Source of the DNA: Pachyseris speciosa
Lineage: Eukaryota; Cnidaria; Anthozoa; Scleractinia; Pachyseridae
Reading direction: 5' to 3'
Assembly (NCBI GenBank): GCA_016490735.1
Contig: JAEMWC010000158.1
Location: 163,501-227,500, forward strand
DNA length: 64,000 nt
The notes beneath the pieces are model-generated. The model did no database searches and was not told the origin of the DNA. It saw nothing but the letters and a program-made list of their open reading frames with translations. Positions 27,121 to 55,016 of this stretch are shown here, piece after piece; positions within the stretch are counted from its first letter, which is position 1; every line of letters begins with the position of its first letter. The position numbers were made by a program, and so were the translations under genes.

Positions 27121-27708
27121 ATGAACATGGAAAAGTCGAAAAGTGAAAGTAAACCGCAAGAGTTTTCACAGCCATGGAAATTCAGTGATGTTATTCTGGT
27201 CGTGGAAGAAGAGCGACTCCATGTTCACCGAGCTGTGCTTGCGCTGTATTCGCCAGTGTTTCACAAAATGTTTACATCTGAAATTCAAGAGAAAAACAGG
27301 AACGAAATCCCTCTGCCTGGTAAATCATCGGCTGAAGTTAAAGAATTGCTGTTGGTGATTTATCCGCCATCGTCAAAGGAAATAACCGGAGAAAATTGTC
27401 ACTTTCTTGTGAAGCTTGCTGATGAGTATCAGATGGACACCATTGTTCAGAGATGCGAAGATTTCCTTGTTAGAAAAGTGTCATCGATACCGAAAGCTAG
27501 CATCATCGGGGAGCTGGTATTTGCACAGAAATACAATCTAGACAGGTTGAGGAAGGCGACTGTTGAAAAAGCCGAATATCTCAGACTGGAAGAGATAAAA
27601 AGGGACGAGCTGTATGATCAAATTGCACCGGCGAATCTTAAAGAGATTATGGAAGGTATTATAAAGCGGCTACAGAGAGATTGTGACAGAAGAGGGCCAA
27701 GATATTAA
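27121..27708 (+). CDS. Small BTB/POZ-domain protein, copy BTB2
   Basis: 195 residues from ATG 27121 (MNMEKSKSESKPQEF); there is no in-frame upstream ATG. BTB fold at about residues 17-115 (KFSDVILVVEEERLHVHRAV, HKMFTSEIQEK), then BACK-like helices (FAQKYNLDRLRKATVEKA). It ends in RDCDRRGPRY without the GAQ-repeat tail of BTB1. A likely protein-interaction adapter; cnidarian genomes have many such short BTB genes, but I cannot name an orthologue. Confidence 0.85.
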   Translation: MNMEKSKSESKPQEFSQPWKFSDVILVVEEERLHVHRAVLALYSPVFHKMFTSEIQEKNRNEIPLPGKSSAEVKELLLVIYPPSSKEITGENCHFLVKLADEYQMDTIVQRCEDFLVRKVSSIPKASIIGELVFAQKYNLDRLRKATVEKAEYLRLEEIKRDELYDQIAPANLKEIMEGIIKRLQRDCDRRGPRY

Positions 27709-28858
27709 TTTCCCCAAAATGTCATTTTACTGGTACTCTTGAAAGTGACTCACAACAGTATTTTTGGCCTCGTAGTGTATCTTTGAAATAGAAATTTCGC
27801 ATAGAATACACGCTGTATTATCATGACTTCATCAGTTTTCATTTCCGGCGACAAATTCTGATTGTTATTCCAGTTTAGGGATAAGTGAAATATACAAGAA
27901 ACGGTTTTCCAACTGACGGCGCCTAGAAGCCGCCTCACTGGCGACCCGTCAGACAAGTGCAAAGTGTAGCCTGTGATATAAAGCTGATTTTCAGTTTAGC
28001 GAAAGGGAATATATATTTTAACTTTGGGCTACTGCTTTGTTGGAGCGTTACCTCCCCAGATCAACCAGCATCTTGTCAGATCACAGGCCGAGGGTTCTAC
28101 TCTGAAAGACGCTGGCATGATAAAAGTAGCAAATGAATTTTCGAAAACATTTCCAAACTACTCTGATTACGCTAACGTAACTGAGAGGATGACAGTTGCC
28201 AAGGGTGGGCTTTTAGTACAAACGTTATTTCAGTCAACTGCCAGCTCTTGGTCCAAGCGAACGTGAGGGTGCAGAAGAGTGTGGGAGATCAAAATTTCCA
28301 CAGGTGAGGTCTCGAAGAGTTATTGTCACTCTCTCAAAACAGAGCTTTCCCACATGACACCATCTTGCAATTGGTAAGAGGGGAAGCAAACGCGGGTAAA
28401 ATTACAGTCAATCTATGGGATTTGACCGACTTAGAGCCTCTATAAATCAGGCAATAGTTATTGGAGAAATCCAAAGAAAAAGTTCACTTAATTCTGCGGA
28501 AGCCAAGATCACATAACGCGCAGACTTCATTCACGGTGGTGATTAATTATTAGTGAGTTTAAGAGGCTGCTTTTTATGGTTTTCGAACTCAGAGTTCTTC
28601 TCGTTTCTTTAAGGAGGATTTGCTTCTTGATGGCAGTTCTTGGAATAATCCTAGACCCGCTTAGTAAATAACCAGCTGGCAAGCAGCCAAGCCAATTGAG
28701 ATTTTTTAAAAACGTTTTTGCTAGTTTTTAGCATTTACAGTGTCAACGTCAGTAGAACAGTGCTCAATCAATCGACATTTCAGTATTACAAGTTTTATTA
28801 CGGGGGCTTTTACTCAACCTTACATTATTGCCTTGACGCAGTTGCAAAGCGCAGTTTT
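27709..28858. other. Intergenic, BTB2 to PIGG 3' end
   Basis: No gene is firmly supported. A frame at 28024-28266 without an ATG (VGALPPQINQHLVRSQAEGS) looks protein-like and could be a retroelement or gene fragment, but I cannot place it. TTTATT at 28794-28799 is AATAAA on the minus strand, 60 bp past the PIGG stop, a likely poly(A) signal. Confidence 0.4.
28794..28799 (-). terminator. Candidate polyadenylation signal (AATAAA) of PIGG
   Basis: AATAAA on the minus strand, 60 bases after the predicted stop codon in exon 8. Position and hexamer fit; no transcript evidence is available. Confidence 0.45.
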
Positions 28859-31800
28859 TCATTCTGTCTTCTGAAGGTGAGATCGTGTAGTCCTTTTGAC
28901 AAAGCGCACCAAACAAAGAAATAATACAACAGCTAACGAACACAACAAAGTTTTCGAAGTCTCGTACAACAACTTTGGTGAGAACACACTCCAAACGAAC
29001 AGGTGATACCGCTGACCAAATACCAATGTACAGTAGACACACAGGACCAAAGACTGACAGAGGACGATGACGTAACACACCTCGCGGAGAGAATTCTGTA
29101 ACCTGGGGAGATAAATTGATTGGCAAGGACACTCGAGTCGAGACTGATGTTTGTGCGACTCTCCAGGTTTTCAGATCTTCCTCAGGTGGGTGGGGGTGGG
29201 TGGAAGAATGGAGAGGGATGGGGTGGGAAATAGCTTGTCTATCACCCCCCAGAAAAGCTTAACGTTCAAGTTAGCGGCGACAGTCGGGTCACTAAATGTT
29301 CTAGTGGCAAGTCGCGTGGAAAAGCTGAGGCGCGCGGCTCACTTGCAAGCCAAGGACACTAGGAATTTTCAATTTAAACTCTGTCTTATCCCCTCCCACT
29401 TGCAGCTGAAGACGGGTATTTACACTTCACAAAACTAAGAGAGTACGCACAAACAACACTGAACTTTTATGTTTGTTTTTCTTTGACTCTAAAATGCCTT
29501 TAAGCTTTTCAATATTTTAAATTTTAAAAGGCTAATAATTTCTTTGATCAACCATTTGCTGTTTTCGAATGTTTACATATTTCAATCATTTGTGGAATTT
29601 TATTGTGGGTATGCGATAAAATTGAGTTGCGTAATGACAGACAGTAGTGCGGCAAAATTTAAACTAGGCTAAATACAGGAGCAACGGAGCACCGCATTCC
29701 TCTTACCTTGTAACATCACGGGCGTCTCGGATGATGGACAAGACTCCAGCAATCAGCCACAAACAGGGCCCACAGTAGGTGGCTACATACGTGAGAGGGA
29801 CCATTATACCAGGGACAAAATCCTCCATCCCCACATAGCCCGCAGAGATGTCGACAGAAGCCAGGCTGTTGGAGTTCCCCAATGAAAAGTACATCGCATG
29901 GCCCATCCACAAAGAACTGACAATGATGACCCATGACGTCCCTTGGCTGTAAAGGATACAAAAGCACAACAGATGTAAGCAAAAGAGTTGAGGTCAGTTC
30001 AGTGCTGTGAAACTAACTCGTACCCACTTTTCGCGCTACGCGGGCTAATCCAAATCTGGCCAATCACAAAAGCCATAAACAGCAAAATGAACCAATCAGA
30101 ATTCGAAGTCAATTGAGAACCCGGATTACCTTCGACACTCAATTGGACAAGTGCAGGTAACGCATATATAGCGGCGGAAGGGGCGGGGGAGGGAACATCA
30201 AATGTCACGGAGGGTACTAATAACAGGCATGTTGGCCACCTTGTGACAATATTTAGGGGGGAAATTAGGGATTTTTTCCCTGAAAAGTAGGGATTTTTAG
30301 GGATAAATGGTTAAAAAGTAGGGCTATTTTAGGGCTTTTATTTAGGAGAGAATGAAGAATTCAGCTTACCTTTCTATCACTGTTTTCCAAACAGAAAGAT
30401 ACTTACTCAAATGAAATACTGGTTTATAGCATTAACGACTTAGACAGGAGAGGGATTGTGCACATCACGTCTTGAAAATGCTTAGCATGGATCCAACATC
30501 ATTGAAAGTTGAAGCCTCTGGCAGCACAGTGAGCTAAAATATAAAATTTATTTGTTCAATGTAAGTACATGAGTTCATACAAGGTACAATGGTACTAACT
30601 CTCAGGACATCTGCCCTGGTTTATACAGGGTGTCCGTATCCCATTGCAATGCATGACTCAAGGAGCGTCAACTATATATTAAAACAACAATATACAACAA
30701 CAACAACAAGAATACAAGTTTGAATTTCTGAAGCACATAAACATTGCCAAACAAAACTAGCTACCTCGAAAAGTACTAGAAATGTAACGCAAGGAGATGA
30801 CTGTGTTATCATAACTAATCAGTGACTGTGATTAAGACTCCAGAGATTAAACGACACACCAAGGCACAATCAGCTACTGAATAGTCAACAGAAACAATAA
30901 GCCTAATGCTTTGCGTTATCAATCATTTTCATGCGTTTGCTGTCAAGGGATACTCTCCTTTTCTGAAGAAGTATGGTGATAGAACAACAGCAAGTGAAAA
31001 ACTAGTCAACCGTGTACATTCTCTGTGGGAGTTAGAAACATGTAACATTTTGTAAATGGTTTGAACCCAGGAGTCATATCATAACTAAGTGAAGCACGAT
31101 CGTCTGGGTTAGTGTAGTCCTGAGAAGGACTGTTTGTGGTGACATTGACTGACGTTTCGACTACCTGAGCGGAAGTCATCATCAGAGTCAAGTGATTGGG
31201 GTAACGTCAGGAGATGGTATAAGTACTCTGGTCGTTGATGTGATTGGTCAACGAAGTCGTGATGTTATTGGTTGTCTGTCAGTTAAGCCGTGATGTTATT
31301 GGCTGTGAAGACTGTAAAACCACGTTTTACAGTCTTCACAGCCAATAACATCACGGCTTAACTGACAGACAACCAATAACATCACGACTTCGTTGACCAA
31401 TCACATCAACGACCAGAGTACTTATACCATCTCCTGACGTTACCCCAATCACTTGACTCTGATGATGACTTCCGCTCAGGTAGTCGAAACGTCAGTCAAT
31501 GTCACCACAAACAGTCCTTCTCAGGACTACACTAACCCGGACGATCGTGCTTCACTTAGTTATGATGTAACATTTTCTTCATCTAAAATCTCAACTTTCT
31601 AACTCTTAGAGAGGATGCCATGGTTAAGTGCTACAAATCTGTAACTTGAACATTTACATATGTTCAAGTAAGATGAGCACAACTTTGCTCCCTCAAATTC
31701 TATCATTGGGAAAATTACATTAAATACCAGGATAAAACAAAGTTACTCACCTGGGATTGATAGAAGTTGAAGGATCCTCCCATGCTTCATAATTCCACAC

Positions 31801-34442
31801 CGACCAGGCAGGGCAAATGTTGAACCCACGCCAAGCACTTTCAATGACATCAGTTGCGCTCAACCATCATAGAAAGGAAAAAGTAGGAATTTTTAGGGGA
31901 GAATTGAAAAAAGGCTGAAAAAGTAGGGTTTTTTAGGGCAAGTGAAAATATTTAGGGATTTTTAGGAATTTTAGGGCCACCAACATGCCTGTAATAAAAA
32001 AAACGGACTTTGTTTAACGAGGGTGACACTTAACAGTAATTCAACTGACAAACCTGTGGCCCTCGAAATTCCGGATCGAATTGGTCTCACAGTTCAAAAC
32101 TGCTAAAATATTCCAAATACTGAAACAGCGCTTAAAATTAGTGTTTAAATCCAACCTTGATTAATTTCTGTTTAGATCCACTGGCATATGCGGCTTAGTG
32201 CTTCATGTTCTCTTGGGTATTTTAAAAAGATGAATGTTGCTTATGCCTACGAGAAAAGCCTCTTTCTCTTTGTGATGGTCGAGCAAAGTCAGTGATATAA
32301 ATGAGAAGAACCCAAGCAAAAATTACTTTCTACGCGAGAATTTGACCTACATAAATACAAACGTCGAGTTCTCCCGTGGCTTAAATCCTTAAGCTTCAAT
32401 CATATACTTCTAAATCAGTTTTCAATACACTTAGAGTCCCCGCCCAATCCTGAGATGTGTGATAGGCCAGACTGCAGCACTGTAAACTAGTAGGATATGG
32501 ACGATACGCGCGCTATAGAGTCTTGCGTTCGACGACACTTGCCAGAAGAGAGAATACTTGTAATTAATTCCCTAAAGTTCCTACCTTTTCCACATTATTC
32601 TGCTCATCACATGTTCTTGAGCTACAAAGACAGCCAGGAGTGCAGCGTTATGAGGTCGTTGTAGAAGAACTTCCAATAGCAACAAACTGGAGAGAAGACC
32701 CTCAAGCGATCCACAAAGCCCATTAATGTATTCTTCGAAATCCCACCCCTTTTCAATGCTCCTGTTTGTCTTGTACAAGAGAATTGCATTCCAAACCATC
32801 ATGGTTGCCATGCAACAGTAAGATAAACGCGCTTCACCAATCCCCTTTGTGATTGGCTCATTTTGTAACCATGGTAACTGTACACTACCCGTGACAGCGC
32901 GGTAAAGGTAGGCATACGCAGCACCAATGATAAACACTATGGAGGTTAGAAAATCTTGACGATTACAACGAAAGCAGAAGATGAAGAAAAGTGAGGTGAA
33001 ATAAGTTATCGAAAGCGCGGCCTTGTTTTCTGGTTTAACAAGCCAATCCCCAACATCAGGTATATCTGCCCATTTTATACCAGTCTGGTTCCAAGCTCTG
33101 GATAATCTCCCCAAGCCAAGAAGAACTAAAATATACAGACAGTTCCACAGGATTCCAGGTTTAGTTCTGGCTATCTGCGTTGATGTCCTTGCGAAATTTT
33201 CAGTTTTGCTTCCAACCGCTTTCAAGTTTTTTGCTTTACTTGAAAGAAGACTATCTAACTTTATGTTCTTGGTAGAAATGTCGTGATCCTTATAGAATTC
33301 CGTATTCCTGAAATCTTTTTCACAATCAAATGATTTATCATTTGCACATCTATGAGACTTCTGGTTCTCTAGGCTTCCCGACTTGAAGGCGTCTCCTTCA
33401 GATAATTTTGAATTGTTGCATTTCTTTCTTGTGCAGAAAAAAGCGTTTCTCTCGCAGAAAATTATTATGAAAAATGTCGACGTAAAGAAATACCATGTCT
33501 GATGTTCTTCCTCCACGAAACTACTCGAAAGAAGACTGAAAGTGTGTAATAAAATGCCTGTTACGAGAAAGATGCATGTTCTACTCTGGAAGAGCAAGGG
33601 TAAGGCTGAAAATAGTGATGATAAGAGAGAATTCTGGCTTGAAACACTTCGAGCAACGTAAAACATTATGGATGTAATCGTAACTCCTGTCTGCACAGCG
33701 AGCACTGAGGGGTACAGAATGGACTCAGCACTGTTGCCAGAGCACAAAATATCACTTCCACCTGAAAACGAGAGAGAAAAGAACAATGACAATCTTCTAG
33801 TACCAGGTTTTAACTCCGGAGACTGGGCAATCTGAGTAGAGTCATTGAGAGTGATAAAAAGAAACCTTTTCAAAAGGAATGTTGCTTCCGTTTCAGCGTC
33901 AAAAAAGTTAACAAATCGAATGTGGTTTCGGCTATTCGTCATTTTACCACAATATCAACGTCAAAGAAATGTTTATTTCAGAGCACGAAGAAAATCGTTG
34001 ACGTTGACGCGAGCAGCGTTGTCTAGACTCTTATCGACAGCGGCAAATTAGCTAGTAAGATTGCGAAATTACTAGCAATTGCGGTAAAAAACACAAACCG
34101 AATGTGGTTTAGCGTTGTCCATACTCTTATCGACAACGATATTCGTCATCACAGTGGTCAAAATTTGTTGTGGACTCACGACGCGCACAACATTTCGACC
34201 ACTGTGTTGTCGATAAGAGTATAGAAAACGCTAAACCACATTCGATTTGTTAAATTAATTACAACGGGGAACCACGAGACAAGAGACGCGAACCGCCAAA
34301 ACTCGTGAGAATTCTCGCGCGTGAACTTCGCGCGCGATTCTCGCGAGTCCGCTTCTTTCCAGTCACTTTTGGTATTTGAACTTGCTCAAGACTTCGAATT
34401 CTTGGGCCACTTTGGTTCGGCAAACTAACCCAAATAAGAGAA

Positions 34443-34488
<46 letters not shown>

Positions 34489-34570
34489 GAAGTGAAACAC
34501 GAAAATTTGGTTTATTAACGGAGTTGATAATTTAAATTGACCACCGTACAGGGATTAGCTAATCGAATCC

Positions 34571-34601
<31 letters not shown>

Positions 34602-37600
34602 CGTTGATAAACCAAATTTTCGTAACCCAAATAAGATAAGAGTGTTTAGAAAACGACAGCGCAAACTTTAGTGACTCTACTATTTCTAGAAAATTACACA
34701 ATGAAATGAAGGTTTATATCACATTGGAGAATTTCCAGAGAGTAGAATTCTGTTACAGGGGGTTCTTCTGTAGTCACTGTATTTCCTTACCAATCACTGT
34801 ACTGGAACAAGTCAACAAATGAAGAATGGCAACCAGTAGAACAACGCCACTCAAAATAAAAACACTTGTCATGGACGTGTTTCGCCAATCTTCAGTCTTC
34901 TTTTGAAATGAAAGTTGGAATAAGCCACAGGCAGCCCAGTAAAGTGTTTGTACAAGAACGGCTATACCACAAATCATTGCGTACAGGTCATAACTTGAAA
35001 GCGAGGCAGACATGTGACCACTCATCCTCTCAAGTGCCAGGATGTACTGCTTAGCAACCTTCCCTGCCATGGTCTCGAGGTTCTTGGTGTTGAGATTCAT
35101 GTCTGCAGATTTCAGCCAATCAGAATGCAGCCTATGGGCATGCTGAGGTTCCCACATACTGTCGACAGAGTGGCCATTTGCAGTAAGTGTTTTGGATAGT
35201 TGATAAGTGTTTAGCTGCAGAGCTCTAAGCATCTCCTTCGGTGAGTGAAAGTGAAAGAGGTTTGGAATTGTGATGCCCATACTGTGAGAAGAGTGAAGAA
35301 ACAAAAACAAAACAAAACAAAAGGATCAGGTGAGATGTGAAGGAAAAGAACTCCAGAGTAGAAAAAAAAAATGTAGAAAAAAATCATAAATAATTTATGA
35401 TTTTGTTTGCAGACTCGTCTTAATACCAACAATAATTCTTATCGTAGATATTTGGATGAAAGCTATAATAGGTCAGGAGTGATTTCCTATGGTGCTGTTT
35501 GTTATGCTGTACACCCCCACAATGTGGATGAACTCCTAACAAGTAACATTCATATGGAAGCTACTGAGCATTGCTTTCCCATTAATAAGGGCATGCTGTT
35601 TGCTATGCTGTACAGTATGTTTTCAACTTTGGAATCTGTGGATAAAATCCCACAGAATAACAATCAAAATGAAACCTAAGCAGTGTTTTTAGGGGTTCTG
35701 TTTATCATACAGTTCAAGACGCTTCTAAGTTTTGAGCCCATGAAGATTAGTTGCTAATTTTACACATCCTGTGGGAAAACCCTTCCCACAGCATGTTAAT
35801 TTAAGCCTATCTTTGTAATTTGCACACTTATATATTTCCATTATTTGTATACAGGTGTAGTTACAGTGCATGCATTCATTAGCGCTTTAATACTAGTTAT
35901 TTATATTCTGAATTGCATCTTATAACACTTGCACTGAAGAATCTCTTTCTTATGTTTAATTCTTATTTGTCTATTGTAATAACACTTTTATTTAGAGTTT
36001 TGGTGTGTTACTACACTGATTTTCCATTTTCTTTCCAGTAAAATGTCAAAATTTTAATTGGTACTTTCTTGTCCTTAAATGTTAACAGATTAGAGAGGAA
36101 TGTTTTTCGTTCTTTACCTATTTTGAGGTATTGGAAGCCCCAAAAGAAGACTCAAAGTTGGCACTAAGTCAATTTGTTGCACCTGTTCCCTGGAAAACAC
36201 TTCACCTCCACCACGTTCAAATAAAGGGCTCATAAACACTAGGGGTGTGCTAGTCTCTGCAGTAGATGCTCCACCATGGCTCCCTGCGTCACTCATCCCA
36301 TGGTCACCACAGAGCACCAACAAGGGGGCCTCACCCTGTTTATTCCATCTCAGCATTGCACTGTAAATCTTACTAACAACTTGGTCCATCTCCAGGAGTT
36401 TAGGTCCTACCAGAGGACTGGCTGGCCCTGCGATGTGTCCTATATGATCAAGACCCAGGTAGTGAAGAATCATTACGTCCCAATCATGAGTCCTCAGCTC
36501 TTTATCAATGTGCCTTGTGACATTGTTATCAACCTAAAAATAATTGAAAAGAAGTAGGTTAGTAAGTTCTTCCTGTGCTCTCCTGTAATTTATTATTTTA
36601 GCACAGTTTCACACTTCTTGCCAGAAAAGGTAAACAGGGAAAGTTGAACTTTGGGCCTTAATCCATCTTCATCTTGTGACTACCTAATTAAACTTAATTA
36701 ATTAAAGGGGCAGTGTCATGGATTTTTAGTAAAACTCAAATGAAGCCGTTTGTCACTGGCAAATGAGAAAATAATGGCCAAATTTTCTTAAAAATGGCAA
36801 TTTTAGATCACAGTAGCTACAGTTAAATGTGTCTGGTTTTGCATACATTGTAGCAAAGATGAAAATGGATACCAACTTGAAAACCTCTGCCCAATGTTTT
36901 CAAGTTCTTCTCTTGTGTCTAAGATGAAATTGGTAATAAATTGTTGCGGCTAATGTTTTTCTTTTAAAATGTACATGATTTCATCTCACTGGTGACCCAG
37001 AAGCAATTCATGAATGAAAAAGACACCAGAAATTGATTTGGAAATTCCAATTACCATGATACTGTCCCTTTAACCACAATGCAGTGCCACTAAGCCTACA
37101 AATTAGCATACATCATGTACTTAAAAGCACTTTTTCCCATGAATTTTAACTGTGAACTTTGTGGTTTGCTACTCCTGAGAAGTTAGGTCACAAATTCTTT
37201 GATTTTGGTTGCATAATGACATAAGTCACAGGTGTAGAACTACAAGAAAAAACGATTTAAAAGAAAACCTGTAGTGTACCCCAACCCACTTTAAAGCCTA
37301 TTTTAGTTTCGCACCTCTGTGTAATCTGTTACAAAGAAAGAAGTCGTTCCATCTGTTCGTGTAAAGTGTTCAGGGAAAAGCTTTATCCATGTATCATCAC
37401 CATAGAAAATGAGTTTCTTGCCTGCAAACTTCATCTGACTGATCACATTGTCTTCTTGTAAAAATTTTGAGTCTGCATTGAAAACTACATCAATAAAACC
37501 AGGAATCCCTCCTGTGGTAAGTGCCTATAAGAAAAGGAGACATTCAGTCTAAAATTATTTCGTTAAGTCCTGGAAGCGGTCAGCTTGATACCTGGAGTGG

Positions 37601-38821
37601 GAAATTTCATCATCATCACTGTCACTGTCACCGCCATCGTCAGTCCTTATACATGTTAAGGCACACATAAGGCCTCCTAAGAGGTTTCTGTGACCACCAG
37701 AGGCTCTTGGAGACAGGTGTCCTCACCCGGCCCATCACCCAGCCTACACCCAACCCTGAGATGTGTATGAGGTCAAACCACAGCACTGTGAACTACGTTC
37801 TCTACTTTTTTGTTATTACTGTGTGTGGGTTCTTTCATGTTCCCTTCAAGTTTTACACGTGGACGTAAAAGAGACAAGACCAACAGCTTAATATCAGTGC
37901 CAAATGATGCAATCATTTGTACTGAGGCAGATGTTGAGTAAACAACCAGCATGGGGGGGGGGGGGGGGGGGGGGATTTTCAATTTTTATGTTTTGTCATC
38001 TGCTTCAGCTCAAAGTTTTACACATAATACCTGTATTATTCTTCAAAATACTGACCTTTATTCTTGGCATGGTGACTGTTGGTGGGTGTGCCTTAGCCAA
38101 AAAGCTGGGGAAAATAAATTTAATTTAACAAAGTGCACATGTACAATAAGTCTCTGGGAAAAGTAGTTCAGGCATATGCCAAAAATTAGCATTTGACACA
38201 GCTGGGTTTTTTTGCTATAACTTCAAACATCAGAAAACTTTTACATTAGAAACCCTCCCCCAATTTCCTTCCCCTTGTTCAATATTTCATCTCAGCAAGA
38301 GACGTCATTTGAGAGAGGAATTTTTTCAAGAGAGATCAGAAAGAGGGTTGAGATAGTAGTACGGGATTTGTTGTATAAAATACAGAAAAGCACATTGTCT
38401 CAAATTGCGGTACAGCCCTATGAAACAATTACTTCTCCCCTCTCCTCCCCCCATAGGAAAAGGGAGTGGAGGAGTTGGGCAATTTATATGGTAGTATATT
38501 ATGAACATAAAAACAGCGCACAATCTGTTACCTGAATGACTTGTTATGTCGGATTATTTGTTTTGTAAAAGGCATCCTGGATTGCTCACTGAAGACGAAA
38601 TCTGCTCTCAGAGCATCAATCAACATGATCACAACTCTTCCAAACATTGGAGAGAGAGGATCCTTCGTTTTTTCAGCTGATGGTTCCGGCGGAAGATTAT
38701 CGTTCGTTGCCCTCCCTTGAATAGCCTTTTTCAAAGGAAAGAAACCTCTCAGGAACAGCGTGAGGCCCACGATTTGACAAAATAGGAGAACGACTAAAAG
38801 AATATTGTGAGTTAAGTGCAT
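28859..38821 (-). CDS. PIGG: GPI ethanolamine phosphate transferase 2 (PIGG), 8 exons
   Basis: Adds ethanolamine phosphate to the second mannose of GPI anchors in the ER membrane. Predicted coding exons on the minus strand: 38532-38821, 38056-38104, 37315-37524, 36118-36533, 34791-35281, 32585-33761, 29707-29946, 28859-29102. All junctions are GT-AG and phases join to 3117 bases, about 1038 residues, slightly longer than the animal family (near 980). Exon 1 has a signal-anchor helix and the catalytic MLIDALRADF (Asp69). Exon 2 gives AKAHPPTVTMPRIK, exon 3 LIFYGDDTWIKLFPEHF, exon 4 LHYLGLDHIGHIAGPASPL and LCGDHGMSDAGSHGG (metal ligands). Exons 5-8 encode the multi-span C-terminal part, including SFVEEEHQTWYF, NSNSLASVDISAGYVG and YHLFVWSVFSPKLLYE. 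Introns 3, 5 and 6 hold transposons. It shares a 259-bp gap with KRI1. Confidence 0.93.
31077..31567. repeat. Near-perfect 490 bp palindrome (two 244-bp arms, 3-bp centre)
   Basis: Left arm 31077-31320 and right arm 31324-31567 are inverted copies with a single mismatch seen (TCTGGG against CCCGGA). The centre is GTAAAAC-CAC-GTTTTAC. The outer part of each arm carries CTCAGGTAGTCGAAACGTCA, a word I associate with abundant cnidarian retroelement repeats. A transcript would form a very long hairpin. Confidence 0.92.
31453..31499 (+). ncRNA. Hammerhead-ribozyme-like motif in palindrome right arm
   Basis: TTGACT-CTGATGA-(T)GACT-loop-AGTC-GAAA-C-GTC-AGTCAA: 6-bp stem I, the CUGAUGA and GAAA core boxes, a 4-bp stem II with an 11-base loop and one bulged U, and a minimal 2-bp stem III (AC/GU) before the expected cleavage after C31493. 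Stem III has no loop, so it would work only as a dimer. Penelope-like retroelements are known to carry minimal hammerheads. The mirror copy is on the minus strand at 31145-31191. The bulge and tiny stem III leave function doubtful. Confidence 0.4.
34095..34253. mobile_element. MITE with long inverted ends in PIGG intron 5
   Basis: AACCGAATGTGGTTTAGCGT (34096 on) and its inverted partner ending at 34253, plus internal paired words (ACTCTTATCGACAAC, CACAGTGGTCAAAA) around a short centre near 34180. Some partial words recur at 33915 and 34020, suggesting an earlier related insertion. Confidence 0.7.
34295..34352. repeat. GC-rich hairpin of CG-rich arms
   Basis: CTCGTGAGAATTCTCGCGCG and CGCGCGATTCTCGCGAG form an imperfect inverted repeat around a 9-base centre. 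It stands out in an AT-rich intron for its CpG density. Confidence 0.55.
34500..34622. mobile_element. Short foldback element (57-bp arms) in PIGG intron 5
   Basis: The left arm, starting CGAAAATTTGGTTTATTAAC, and the right arm, ending CCAAATTTTCG, pair almost throughout, with TTGACCACCGTACAGGGATT next to the centre. The spacer is about 9 bases. Confidence 0.8.
36706..37069. mobile_element. TTAA-flanked MITE, AAAGGGGCAGTGTCA family, in PIGG intron 3
   Basis: GGGGCAGTGTCATGG on the left and CCATGATACTGTCCC on the right, with TTAA at 36702-36705 and 37070-37073. Same family as 12318-12700. Confidence 0.75.
37953..37974. repeat. G22 homopolymer in PIGG intron 2
   Basis: A run of 22 G, able to form a G-quadruplex on the plus strand (C-rich in the PIGG transcript). 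Length may be inexact, since such runs are hard to sequence. Confidence 0.85.
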
Positions 38822-39080
38822 TCTTGATCACAAATAAATGATATGCTGTCGTCAAACTACGGAAAAATCAAATTAACAGACAATCCTATAAAAGAACTGT
38901 TTTCTGCTATACTAGAAATCATCATTTCCGAAGGATCGCCGGACGAAAACAGACCAAAGTCGGCATTAATTATATTCTAACTAAATTTTCACAGATTCTT
39001 CTGCCATTTTGAAAAACGCTAATACGATACTTGAGGCTTGCGGTATCACGCAGAGGGTATGCGTAGCTTGAACAACCAAG
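38822..39080. promoter_or_regulatory. Bidirectional promoter region between PIGG and KRI1
   Basis: 259 bases separate the two start codons on opposite strands. No TATA box is evident; CATTTCCGAAGGATCGCCGG (around 38923-38942) has an ETS-like TTCCG core and is locally CpG-rich. The KRI1 start sits in CAAGATGGCGGAC (39078-39090), a YY1-like start-codon motif typical of housekeeping genes. Both 5' UTRs must be short. Confidence 0.6.

Positions 39081-55016
<15,936 letters not shown>

Larger units (their letters stand above)
23004..27708 (+). repeat. Segmental duplication copy 2 (EF-hand A2, EF-hand B2, BTB2)
   Basis: Homologous to 9479-18050 in order and orientation. It retains intact reading frames and has only one transposon not present in copy 1 (24772-25088), making it the better proxy for the ancestral arrangement. 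Confidence 0.88.
30223..31995. mobile_element. 1.77 kb element with CAGGCATGTTGG termini in PIGG intron 6
   Basis: CAGGCATGTTGGCCACC at the left end and GGCCACCAACATGCCTG at the right form inverted ends, with TAATAA-like flanks on both sides. AGGGATTTTTAGGG-type repeats occur near both ends (30255-30340 and 31885-31970). The end structure is hAT-like, but the class is not certain. A 490-bp palindrome sits inside. No transposase frame is seen. Confidence 0.6.

Noticed and set aside
31006..31191. 61-codon frame in the palindrome (TSAQVVETSVNVTT)
   Set aside because: A common translation of a repeat motif, not a gene; reported as part of the palindrome.
33023..33286. Plus-strand 87-codon frame
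   Set aside because: It is the antisense shadow of PIGG exon 6.
35407..35679. 90-codon plus-strand frame
   Set aside because: Lies in a PIGG intron, no domain, contains internal word repeats; looks random.
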